Below, in pieces: positions 1 through 5,226 of a stretch of DNA of 6,729 nt (position 1 is its first letter; every line of letters starts with the position of its first letter). The DNA comes from CAZTZY01 sp964617765 (GTDB taxonomy: Bacteria; Pseudomonadota; Gammaproteobacteria; Pseudomonadales; DT-91), in NCBI GenBank assembly GCA_964617765.1, contig CAZTZY010000122.1, positions 1-6,729 on the forward strand, read 5' to 3'. Below the pieces are notes generated by a model. That model ran no database searches, was not told the origin of the DNA, and saw nothing but the letters and a program-made list of their open reading frames with translations. The position numbers were made by a program, and so were the translations under genes.

Positions 1-2
1 AC

Positions 3-179
3 CGGGAAAAAATCAAACAGGCCGTTGCCGAGCGCAGCCAGTTACAAAGTGTTTTTGGTGTAGGACATTTGAAAGCGTTTACTTCTGAATACAAATCGCT
101 GGGTGTTGCTTCCTATACTACCATTGATGGTGAATTGACCTGCGTTGGTTTATTGGGTTTTGTGTTTGTATTGGAGTAA
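3..179 (+). CDS. 3' end of an unidentified protein (58 codons, partial)
   Basis: An open frame enters from the left edge and ends at TAA 177-179, giving 58 residues that start REKIKQAVAERSQ and end LLGFVFVLE. The N-terminal part of the visible piece is charged and looks helical. The last 30 residues are hydrophobic and rich in Gly, Val, Leu and Thr. I do not recognise the family. No start codon is in the window, so the full length is unknown. The next gene starts 11 bp after the stop on the same strand, so the two are probably co-transcribed. A C-terminal toxin domain followed by a small acidic immunity protein would fit this layout, but no toxin motif is visible. That it is coding is supported by the clean frame and the close downstream gene; function is unknown. 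Confidence 0.6.
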   Translation, partial: REKIKQAVAERSQLQSVFGVGHLKAFTSEYKSLGVASYTTIDGELTCVGLLGFVFVLE

Positions 180-190
180 TTAGAACCACC

Positions 191-502
191 ATGAATTTGA
201 TTCAACTCATTAAAGCCATCGAGAATAATCCTGACAAATTTTTGCAGGATGATTGCGTTTTTCAGCTGATGGCATTTATACGTGGCTTCATCGTAGCCAA
301 AAACCTGCAAGACAGAAGTGATAAAACCTATCTATGTGATGACCATATATTATTAGACTCTTTCATTGCTGCTATCCGTTTAAAATATAATCTTGTCGAC
401 ACGCAAGGCTCACTGGATGAGCTTCTTACCGACATTGGTGATGAAGGTGCATTTGATTTATTTTTTGCAGAGTGGAATGATTTTATCCAAACAAAGATCT
501 AA
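191..502 (+). CDS. Small acidic protein, unknown function (103 aa)
   Basis: This is a complete frame from ATG 191 to TAA 500-502. The protein is acidic, with clusters such as QDDC, CDDH and DIGDEGAFD, and looks mainly helical. It has no signal peptide or membrane segment, so it is probably cytoplasmic. A GGAG (173-176) lies 14 nt upstream of the ATG inside the end of the previous gene, further than ideal, so translation may be coupled to that gene. I do not recognise the family. Size, acidity and position directly behind another frame resemble immunity proteins of contact-dependent or polymorphic toxin loci, but that is inference from layout. It could equally be an ordinary conserved hypothetical protein. 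Confidence 0.7.
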   Translation: MNLIQLIKAIENNPDKFLQDDCVFQLMAFIRGFIVAKNLQDRSDKTYLCDDHILLDSFIAAIRLKYNLVDTQGSLDELLTDIGDEGAFDLFFAEWNDFIQTKI

Positions 503-516
503 TATTTTGTTAACTG

Positions 517-592
517 CATTCGCCAGCAGGCCGTGTATTAAGTAAGACAGCAGCGAATGTCACTGACTTACCTATATAAGCCTGATATAAGC
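517..592. repeat. Short nested inverted repeats and an 11-bp-spaced direct repeat
   Basis: In the gene-free stretch after the 103-aa gene, CATTCGC (517-523) is the reverse complement of GCGAATG (553-559). GTAAG (542-546) is the reverse complement of CTTAC (567-571). ATATAAGC occurs twice at 11-bp spacing (574-581 and 585-592). There is no T-run, so this is not a standard intrinsic terminator. The short arms could occur by chance. Confidence 0.3.
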
Positions 593-610
593 TTGGCGAG
601 ATTGTTGAGT

Positions 611-763
611 CTCCCTTGTGAAACAGGGAAATGTCGCGTTAGCGACTGAGGGGTTAACCAACAGGAAAGCGACCCCTCCGGCACTTTGTGCCACCTCGGC
701 TTTGGCTCCTGCGCCGCCCTACCTCCTGCATCCATGCAGACGTCCCCTATTTTATAGGGGAGG
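611..763. repeat. Hairpin-rich non-coding repeat (MITE/REP-like)
   Basis: Six potential hairpins follow one another in about 150 bp. The arms are TCCCT 612-616 with AGGGA 625-629; GTCGC 633-637 with GCGAC 642-646; GAGGGG 648-653 with CCCCTC 673-678; GGCAC 680-684 with GTGCC 688-692; CTGCAT 726-731 with ATGCAG 734-739; and TCCCCTAT 743-750 with ATAGGGGA 754-761. The outer ends (CTCCCT at 611, AGGGGAGG at 756-763) are themselves roughly inverted. From memory, the GTCGC/GAGGGG/CCCCTC plus TATAGGGGAGG pattern resembles a repeat scattered through many draft bacterial genomes; I cannot confirm this here. The stretch 693-742 between the fourth and sixth hairpins may be a second repeat inserted into the first. 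An open frame runs through it from 618 to 857, but its composition reflects the repeat, not a protein. Confidence 0.7.
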
Positions 764-795
764 CTATAAGCAGGTTATGCCAGTGCCATTCGGGT

Positions 796-822
796 TTGAC
801 ACAGTTATTCCTGCCGTAATAA
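796..822 (+). promoter_or_regulatory. Weak candidate promoter for the 858-1850 gene pair
   Basis: A perfect TTGACA is at 796-801. The best -10 matches are poor: TAATAA at 817-822 (15-bp spacer) or TAACGT at 820-825 (18-bp spacer). It lies about 35 bp upstream of the next gene and after the hairpin repeat, a sensible place for a promoter. The weak -10 makes this uncertain. Confidence 0.3.
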
Positions 823-857
823 CGTTAACCGGACATAGAAAATTTACCTTCGACTGA

Positions 858-1202
858 ATGTTTGATATGAGCGATATAAAAGAATCTGACTGGAAAGTAT
901 TTAAACTGGTCAAGGAAAAAGCCATTGAGAATTATTGTCTACGCTGTTTATCGGAATACACAGACATCATTAATGACAGTACATTGCACCCCCACAATAA
1001 ATACTTGTATCTCTATAAAATCGTGCAAAACTATGACAAGAAAATGGCGTTGATATTTGGCGATAATACCAGCCGATCTAAAGCGGTTTTGCAGTTATTG
1101 ATGATTCGCAGTGAAAACCTGGCAGACCCCGCTTTGGTTGCGCAATTATCTGAAGAGCTGCAAGATAGAACCCATTCCAATATATTCAACCGACAAGATT
1201 AA
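858..1202 (+). CDS. Conserved-type small cytoplasmic protein, unknown function (114 aa)
   Basis: The frame runs from ATG 858 to TAA 1200-1202. A second in-frame ATG at 867 would give MSDIKESDWKVF and is an equally good start; neither has a clear ribosome binding site. The protein is charged and mainly helical, with no signal peptide or membrane segment. Visible features are ESDWKVFKLVKEKAIENYC near the N terminus, NKYLYLYKIVQNYDKKMA in the middle, and a SRSKAVLQLLMIR block around residues 72-84. I have a memory of small proteobacterial hypothetical proteins with this pattern, often given unreliable transporter names in databases, so I assign no function. Only 3 bp separate it from the methyltransferase gene, so the two are almost surely co-transcribed. 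Confidence 0.8.
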   Translation: MFDMSDIKESDWKVFKLVKEKAIENYCLRCLSEYTDIINDSTLHPHNKYLYLYKIVQNYDKKMALIFGDNTSRSKAVLQLLMIRSENLADPALVAQLSEELQDRTHSNIFNRQD

Positions 1203-1205
1203 TCC

Positions 1206-1850
1206 ATGGACAACCTCAAAACCCTTTTCAACGAACGTAAAACCTACTGGGAAAACAAGTGGCTGGCTGAAGCCTTGTCGGAAGGTTGGGCTGTTCGTGG
1301 CATACCGCCGGAACTGTTTGCGCAATGGAAAAATGGCTGGCTGCCTGCAAGCGGTAAGGTGCTGGATGTGGGTTGCGGCATGGGTGATACCGCAGCCTGG
1401 TTTGTGGATAATGGCTATGAGGCTGTGGCATTTGATATTGCGCAGAACGTTATCGATATGGCGCACAAGAAGCATGGCGACAAACAAGGCAAGCTAGGCT
1501 TGATGACGCTGGATATTTGCCAGCAGCCTGTTCCGGGCGGCCCTTATGACATTATCATTGACCGCGGCTGTTTGCATTCCATTCCCGGCCCCGGTGTAAA
1601 AACCTATGTACAACAAGTGAATGCAGTGGCGAACCCACAGGCGAAACTGGTGTTGTTCTGTGCTGCCTACCGCGCTGAGCGCCCTTATGGCGACCCGGCA
1701 GAAAAGGCGCAGCATATTCAATGGATGCAGCGCACATTTGCTGGCTGTTTTAAACTGGAACGTGCCAATGATACGTATCTGGATACCGATTATGGCAAGG
1801 GGCCGACCAAGCCTTTGCCGGGCATAGCGTTCTGGTTTAGTAAAATCTGA
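1206..1850 (+). CDS. SAM-dependent methyltransferase, TPMT/TehB-like
   Basis: This 214-aa protein has a class I methyltransferase fold. Motif I is VLDVGCGMGD at residues 52-61 (the SAM-binding glycine loop), followed by the acidic end of strand 2 at AFDIAQNVI (Asp77). TLDI (Asp103) and YDIIIDRGCLHSI (114-126) follow. The Trp-rich N terminus (YWENKW, EGWAV, IPPEL) and the DRGCLHSI block resemble thiopurine S-methyltransferase relatives and tellurite-resistance-type enzymes, which transfer methyl groups to sulfur, selenium or tellurium. The substrate cannot be read from the sequence. No signal peptide, so it is cytoplasmic. It begins 3 bp after the preceding gene, without a good ribosome binding site, suggesting translational coupling. 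It converges on copB across a repeat-filled gap. A role in metalloid detoxification alongside the downstream ars and cop genes is possible, but it is not in their operons. Confidence 0.9.
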   Translation: MDNLKTLFNERKTYWENKWLAEALSEGWAVRGIPPELFAQWKNGWLPASGKVLDVGCGMGDTAAWFVDNGYEAVAFDIAQNVIDMAHKKHGDKQGKLGLMTLDICQQPVPGGPYDIIIDRGCLHSIPGPGVKTYVQQVNAVANPQAKLVLFCAAYRAERPYGDPAEKAQHIQWMQRTFAGCFKLERANDTYLDTDYGKGPTKPLPGIAFWFSKI

Positions 1851-1860
1851 TCACGGCGAT

Positions 1861-1887
1861 ATTGCTGGTACTTTATTCACCGGCAAT
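1861..1887 (+). terminator. Stem-loop just after the methyltransferase gene
   Basis: ATTGCTGGT (1861-1869) pairs with ACCGGCAAT (1879-1887) over 9 bp with one G-U pair and a 9-nt loop, 10 bp after the methyltransferase stop codon. No U-tract follows, so it is a weak terminator candidate; it may instead protect the mRNA 3' end. Confidence 0.35.
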
Positions 1888-1895
1888 ACCTAACA

Positions 1896-2037
1896 CTTAG
1901 GAAACTTCTAAAAAATTGTCATTTCGAACCCTTCATAAATTCAGGGCAAGCTCCGTGAGAAATCTAACTACTTGAATTAATAAGATTCTTCACTGCGCTC
2001 AGAATGACAAAAGAGAGTAATTCAAAGTTTTCTTAAG
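1896..2037. repeat. MITE/REP-like element, copy 1 (core 1917-2007)
   Basis: The 91-bp core 1917-2007 recurs at 2091-2181 with 89 of 91 bases identical; the differences are at 1981 and 1998. The core ends are inverted: TTGTCATTTCGAAC (1916-1929) matches the reverse complement of 1997-2010 at 11 of 14 positions. The inverted symmetry extends further out: CTTAGGAAACTT from 1896 faces the reverse complement of AAGTTTTCTTAAG ending at 2037, with one extra base. No protein is encoded. AGATTCTTCACTGCG followed by CTCAGAATGACA resembles, from memory, short repeats found in many bacterial genomes. It is probably a non-autonomous mobile or REP-like repeat; its symmetry could also let it act as a transcription terminator between convergent genes. 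Confidence 0.8.
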
Positions 2038-2070
2038 CAATATACCCACTTGTCTTTTTAACACTTATAC

Positions 2071-2209
2071 TTAAGGAGTCTCTGAGTAACTGTCATTTCG
2101 AACCCTTCATAAATTCAGGGCAAGCTCCGTGAGAAATCTAACTACTTGAATTAAAAAGATTCTTCACTGCGTTCAGAATGAAAAAATGAGTTATTCAGCG
2201 CTTCCTTAA
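2071..2209. repeat. MITE/REP-like element, copy 2 (core 2091-2181)
   Basis: This is the second copy of the element, in direct orientation relative to copy 1. Its outer arms are clear: 2071-2090 (TTAAGGAGTCTCTGAGTAAC) matches the reverse complement of 2190-2209 at 16 of 20 positions. The outer arms of the two copies differ much more than their cores. The right arm contains the copB stop codon (TTA at 2206-2208 on the + strand), so the element abuts the end of the copper operon with no spacer. Confidence 0.8.
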
Positions 2210-3000
2210 TACCAGATATTAACCCCAACCACACCGCGCCATTCACTGGCTGATTCTTGCAGTTGTGCTTTGGCATCTGCTGAATTGCCAAAAGACCTGT
2301 CCCACTCTATACCCATGTAGGGAACCAGCTTACGCTGCTTCTGGTATGCCACACGCACTCCGAATTCGCCTTCGCTCAAGCCACTGCCTATACCGCTTTC
2401 CGGTTTGTTTTGCCCTTGTACAATCACTTTACCATCGAGCAACAACAGCCAATTTGTAGATAGCTTGATGTCATAATCAGCATCCATTCTCCAGGCGACA
2501 TCACCATTCGTGTTAAGTAACACGTAACTATCGATATTGACAAAATACGGTGCCAGGCCAAACAGGCCAATTTGCAGGTAGTTTTCCTGCCAGGGTTCTA
2601 TTTGTGAGTACAGGCCAAACTGTAAATCCCAGAACGGGCTAACGGGTTGACTATACAGCAACTGTACAGAAGCATCTTCAGTGCTTTCATCAACAGCGGC
2701 ACCTTCACTTTTCAGCCACCAGCGCGAGTGATCATTACCGACATAAGCAGAAAAATCCCAGACTAGCTGCGTTTCGCCTTCGGGGTTCTTTTGCCATTCA
2801 AGGCGATCAAAATTGAGGCTGGCTATCAGGTCTTCGGTGCCGGCATGTACCATTACCGGGGCATCCTGTGCATGGTGCAACTCTTGCTGTTTAACCTGCG
2901 GCAAGAGTTGCGCACCAGTTTGCCCGCCATGATCGTGAACCTCGGCCGCATTCAACAGCACTGGCAAACTGCACAGAAACAGCAAAAGTGTTTTTGGCAT
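2206..3000 (-). CDS. copB: Copper resistance protein B, outer-membrane (264 aa)
   Basis: CopB is an outer-membrane protein that works with the multicopper oxidase CopA in periplasmic copper resistance. The start chosen here gives MPKTLLLFLCSLPVLLNA, a Sec signal peptide with likely cleavage after LNA or NAA. The mature N terminus has His-rich possible copper ligands (VHDHGG, LHHAQD). The rest is beta-barrel-like with CopB family blocks: SRWWLKSEG, PFWDLQFGLY, FGLAPYFVNIDSY, ADYDIKLSTNW, ESGIGSGLSEGE and YMGIEWDRSFG. It ends in NIWY, a terminal aromatic as expected of barrel proteins. ATG at 3000 overlaps the copA stop (TGATG), and GAGGG at 3008-3012 sits 7 nt upstream. ATG at 3003 is also possible. 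The frame extends to an ATG at 3066, but that start would bury the signal peptide deep inside the protein. The Met-rich N-terminal region of many CopB proteins is absent. Confidence 0.93.
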   Translation of the reverse strand: MPKTLLLFLCSLPVLLNAAEVHDHGGQTGAQLLPQVKQQELHHAQDAPVMVHAGTEDLIASLNFDRLEWQKNPEGETQLVWDFSAYVGNDHSRWWLKSEGAAVDESTEDASVQLLYSQPVSPFWDLQFGLYSQIEPWQENYLQIGLFGLAPYFVNIDSYVLLNTNGDVAWRMDADYDIKLSTNWLLLLDGKVIVQGQNKPESGIGSGLSEGEFGVRVAYQKQRKLVPYMGIEWDRSFGNSADAKAQLQESASEWRGVVGVNIWY

Positions 3001-4781
3001 CATGTCACCCTCACTACGCGGAACATCGATGCCATGTGGAACAACAAGTGGCAATGGAATGCCCACAAGCCCTTGGCATTGGCGGTAACAATAAAACTGA
3101 TTTTACTGCCTGGCTGCACGATGATGGTATGTTTGCGCGGCAGGTATTCCGGGTCGCCGGTTTCCAGTTCGCTCCACAAACCATGCAAGTGCATGGGATG
3201 GTTCATCATGGTGTCGTTGACCAGTGTAAAACGCACACGCTCGCCATATTCCAGGTCTATGGGTTGCGGATGCGCAGTAACGCCATCAATCGACCATTGG
3301 TAGCGGTACATATTGCCTGTTAGGTGCAACTGGATTTCACGCGATGGCTGGCGTTTATCTGCGGTGGGGTAATAGTTTTTCAGCATAGCGTAAGTGAGCA
3401 CCTTGCGCCCGAATTTTTGCTGGTGTTCACGTAGCCCAACACCGGGATCATCGAGACGGTATTGCGGGCTTTCGGCCTGCATATCGACATGCGCGCCCTG
3501 TTCTGTGGCCGGATGTATTACTGGCAAGGCTGAACCCAGGCCTGCCGGGCCTTTTCCCCTGACACTGGCGGGTTGCATGTTCATCTCCATATCGGGGTCG
3601 ATCTCCATCATGGTTTTCATACTCATACCCATATCATCGTGGCTTAGTACCGGCACAGCATCAAGCGCTGGTATCAGGGCTTTTTGCGTGATATCAACAG
3701 CCAGTGTGCCAAGCGCATAACTGCTACGGTCTATCGCCTGTGCAAAAACGGTATAGGCTTGTTCATCTTGTGGCTCGACAATCACATCGTAAATCTCGGC
3801 AGTACCGATGCGAAACTCATCCACCTGCACCGGTTGCACCAACTGGCCATCGGCCGCCACGATAGTCATCTTCAGGCCAGGAATGCGCACATCAAAAAAA
3901 GTCATCGCGGTGGCGTTGATAACCCGCAGCCGTATTTTTTCACCGGGTTTGAACAGGCCTCGCCAGCCTTCATTATTAGTTTTGCCGTTCATCAAGTAAC
4001 GGTAGGTATATGCGGTGACATCGGAAATATCGCTGTCGTTCATGCGCATTGTGTTCCACATTTTGCGGCTGCGCCAGGTGCCGGCCAAACCCTTCTCGCT
4101 GATATCGCTGGCAAGATTTTGCACTGTGCGCTCACTGACATTGTAATAGTGGCTTTGCTTTTTCAGGTTCATCCATATTTGTTGCGGGTTTTCATCGCTC
4201 CAGTCGGAAAGCAGCACCACGTGTTCGCGATCGTAACTGAATGGCTCAGCGGTAGCCGGGTCAATCACCAGCGCTCCATAAACGCCGGTCTGGTCTTGCC
4301 AGCCGGAATGGCTGTGATACCAGTAAGTGCCGCTCTGGTTGACGGTAAATTCATAGGTAAAGGTTTCGCCGGGTTTGATGCCATCAAAACTGAGGCCGGG
4401 AACACCGTCCATATTGCTGGGTAAAATAATGCCGTGCCAGTGGATGGAGGTATCTTCCTTCAATTGGTTGTGCACACGGATTTTTACCGTTTGCCCTTCA
4501 CGCAGTCGAATCAACGGGGCCGGCAAAGAGCCATTAATGGTAGTGGCTGTGCGTTGTTTGCCGCTGAAGTTGACGGTTTGTTCTGCCACGGTGAGATCAA
4601 TTACGTCGCCGCTTAATACGGGCATTTCATCTAACATCGGTGACAATGGTTTGGGCATGGCACTTGCTGCCATCGGTACTCCAATTGATACCCCGGACAA
4701 CAAGGCCAGCTTGCCGGCACCATCCATGAATTGGCGACGGCTTATGGCTTGCTGCCAAAGCTTTTTGTGAATGTCTTTCAT
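3000..4781 (-). CDS. copA: Copper resistance protein A, Tat-exported multicopper oxidase (593 aa)
   Basis: CopA is a periplasmic multicopper oxidase that oxidises or sequesters copper. The N terminus has a twin-arginine signal (SRRQFM, residues 14-19) followed by a hydrophobic stretch ending ASAMP. Copper-binding blocks are all present: HWHG (114-117), HSH (156-158), HPMHLHG (528-534) and HCHLLFH (576-582). His528, Cys577 and His582 should bind type 1 copper, and the other histidines the trinuclear centre. A short Met-rich stretch (381-404, eight Met) replaces the longer repeats seen in some relatives. AGGA at 4789-4792 lies 7 nt before ATG 4781. The gene overlaps copB. One oddity: after HCHLLFH the usual H-x4-M spacing to the axial Met is H-x3-M (HMASMF), so Phe587 falls where Met is expected. 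This gene is distinct from the copper-transporting ATPase also called CopA. Confidence 0.95.
   Translation of the reverse strand: MKDIHKKLWQQAISRRQFMDGAGKLALLSGVSIGVPMAASAMPKPLSPMLDEMPVLSGDVIDLTVAEQTVNFSGKQRTATTINGSLPAPLIRLREGQTVKIRVHNQLKEDTSIHWHGIILPSNMDGVPGLSFDGIKPGETFTYEFTVNQSGTYWYHSHSGWQDQTGVYGALVIDPATAEPFSYDREHVVLLSDWSDENPQQIWMNLKKQSHYYNVSERTVQNLASDISEKGLAGTWRSRKMWNTMRMNDSDISDVTAYTYRYLMNGKTNNEGWRGLFKPGEKIRLRVINATAMTFFDVRIPGLKMTIVAADGQLVQPVQVDEFRIGTAEIYDVIVEPQDEQAYTVFAQAIDRSSYALGTLAVDITQKALIPALDAVPVLSHDDMGMSMKTMMEIDPDMEMNMQPASVRGKGPAGLGSALPVIHPATEQGAHVDMQAESPQYRLDDPGVGLREHQQKFGRKVLTYAMLKNYYPTADKRQPSREIQLHLTGNMYRYQWSIDGVTAHPQPIDLEYGERVRFTLVNDTMMNHPMHLHGLWSELETGDPEYLPRKHTIIVQPGSKISFIVTANAKGLWAFHCHLLFHMASMFRVVRVT
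3008..3012 (-). promoter_or_regulatory. Ribosome binding site that decides the copB start
   Basis: GAGGG on the minus strand lies in the last codons of copA, 7 nt before the ATG at 3000 and 4 nt before the ATG at 3003. The spacing favours 3000. With the overlapping stop and start this suggests translational coupling of copA and copB. Confidence 0.6.
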
Positions 4782-4810
4782 GGCCTGTTCCTGCTTGAGC
4801 GTGGCATTAA

Positions 4811-4842
4811 CTGATTCTTACCTGATTCTTACCTGATTCTAC
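4811..4842. repeat. Three tandem 11-bp repeats upstream of copA
   Basis: CTGATTCTTAC occurs at 4811-4821 and 4822-4832, followed by a 10-bp variant CTGATTCTAC at 4833-4842. The 11-bp period is about one DNA turn, so proteins bound to each copy would sit on the same face. The repeats lie about 30-60 bp upstream of the copA start, overlapping and following the candidate -10. They may be regulator sites or a slippage-prone repeat. Confidence 0.75.
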
Positions 4843-4863
4843 AAGAAGACGGCGCAATGTCTT
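4836..4863 (-). promoter_or_regulatory. Candidate copA promoter
   Basis: On the minus strand, TAGAAT (4841-4836) matches the -10 consensus at 5 of 6 positions. AAGACA (4863-4858) matches -35 at 4 of 6, with a 16-bp spacer. A transcript would start near 4829, leaving an mRNA leader of about 48 nt before copA. The weak -35 with a dyad over it fits an activator-dependent promoter. Confidence 0.4.
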
Positions 4864-4864
4864 C
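4845..4864. promoter_or_regulatory. Dyad inside the copA promoter, possible operator
   Basis: GAAGAC (4845-4850) and GTCTTC (4859-4864) form a perfect 6+6 dyad with an 8-bp gap, covering the -35/-10 spacer of the candidate copA promoter. Copper-responsive MerR-type regulators bind dyads in this position, but no such regulator gene is in the window and the sequence is not one I recognise. The operator role is inference. Confidence 0.4.
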
Positions 4865-4905
4865 ACCGCTTTTGTTATTACTTTAGAACGTTTAAACAGT
4901 CATTG

Positions 4906-4926
4906 ATTCAGTTTTTTTGCCTGAAT
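4906..4926. promoter_or_regulatory. Dyad in the middle of the cop/ars divergent region
   Basis: ATTCAG (4906-4911) and CTGAAT (4921-4926) form a perfect 6+6 inverted repeat around a T-rich 9-bp spacer. Read as RNA it could fold, but no T-run follows on either strand in a terminator position. It may be a further protein site or chance. Confidence 0.25.
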
Positions 4927-4932
4927 GCCTGT

Positions 4933-4962
4933 TTGACAACATTTCAATAGTTCTTGTAGCAT
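4933..4962 (+). promoter_or_regulatory. Candidate arsR promoter
   Basis: A perfect TTGACA at 4933-4938 is followed, after 18 bp, by TAGCAT at 4957-4962 (4 of 6 matches to the -10 consensus). Transcription would then begin at about 4969, which is the A of the arsR start codon. This would make a leaderless mRNA and agrees with the lack of any ribosome binding site before that ATG. Confidence 0.45.
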
Positions 4963-4968
4963 TGAAAT
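4941..4968. promoter_or_regulatory. Perfect 8+8 dyad, likely ArsR operator
   Basis: ATTTCAAT (4941-4948) and ATTGAAAT (4961-4968) are exact inverted copies separated by 12 bp. The dyad overlaps the candidate -10 and ends at the base before the arsR ATG. ArsR-family repressors are dimers that bind AT-rich dyads of this type (TCAA...TTGA core) and usually repress their own operon. The site is therefore the natural candidate for ArsR autoregulation. Confidence 0.55.
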
Positions 4969-5126
4969 ATGAATAAATCGACGGCTATTACCATTTTTGA
5001 ATCCCTGTCTTCCGGCATTCGTCTGGATATTTATCGCCTGCTGGTAAAACAGGGGCTGCAAGGCATGGTGGCCGGCGATATTGCCAGCACGCTGGGCGTT
5101 GCACCGAATAATTTGTCTTTCCACCT
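4969..5126 (+). CDS. arsR: ArsR-family arsenic-responsive repressor, N-terminal half (interrupted by gap)
   Basis: ArsR is a dimeric winged-helix repressor released from DNA by arsenite. The 52 visible residues contain the first helices (ITIFESLSSGIRLDIYRLLV) and the helix-turn-helix recognition region (AGDIASTLGVAPNNLSFH), with the next codon starting CT, consistent with the family's Leu. The N run then cuts the gene. The rest of the fold, including the metal-binding cysteines, is not visible; by resemblance I expect the type with cysteines near the C terminus, but this cannot be shown. Start ATG 4969 gives the usual family N terminus and lies directly after the candidate operator, without a ribosome binding site. 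The reading frame happens to continue through the 100 N into arsC, but this does not prove a fusion. Confidence 0.85.
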
Positions 5127-5226
5127 NNNNNNNNNNNNNNNNNNNNNNNNNNNNNNNNNNNNNNNNNNNNNNNNNNNNNNNNNNNNNNNNNNNNNNNNNN
5201 NNNNNNNNNNNNNNNNNNNNNNNNNN
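5127..5226. other. Assembly gap, 100 N
   Basis: The run is exactly 100 N, the usual placeholder for a gap of unknown size. The missing parts are the second half of ArsR (about 55 residues) and the start of ArsC with its CxxNxxR P-loop (about 15-20 residues). These need roughly 200 nt or more, so the true gap is probably longer than 100 bases. Confidence 0.95.

Noticed and set aside
574..592. ATATAAGC direct repeat as a regulatory site
   Set aside because: It is only 8 bp, two copies, with no adjacent promoter or gene start; chance is a sufficient explanation.
618..857. A 79-codon + strand frame over the hairpin repeat
   Set aside because: It runs through a palindromic repeat, has repeat-driven composition (Pro/Ala/Leu-rich), no ribosome binding site, and no family resemblance. 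The non-coding repeat explains it better.
503..857. CRISPR array or tRNA in the gene-free stretch
   Set aside because: The hairpins are all different in sequence, there are no regularly spaced identical repeats, and no cloverleaf with tRNA-conserved bases can be made out.
1111..1497. + and - strand frames overlapping the methyltransferase start
   Set aside because: They are out of frame with two well-placed genes; the Trp/Arg-rich translations are typical of shadow frames.
3001..3066. Longer copB start at 3066
   Set aside because: It would add 22 residues before a clear signal peptide, overlap copA by 67 bp, and ignore the GAGGG placed correctly before 3000.
2791..3323. + strand frames across the copA/copB junction
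   Set aside because: They are antisense to two well-supported genes and have no recognisable domains.
3684..4424. A 246-codon + strand frame inside copA
   Set aside because: It is antisense to a clear, full-length CopA with all copper motifs. Long antisense frames are a by-product of codon bias.
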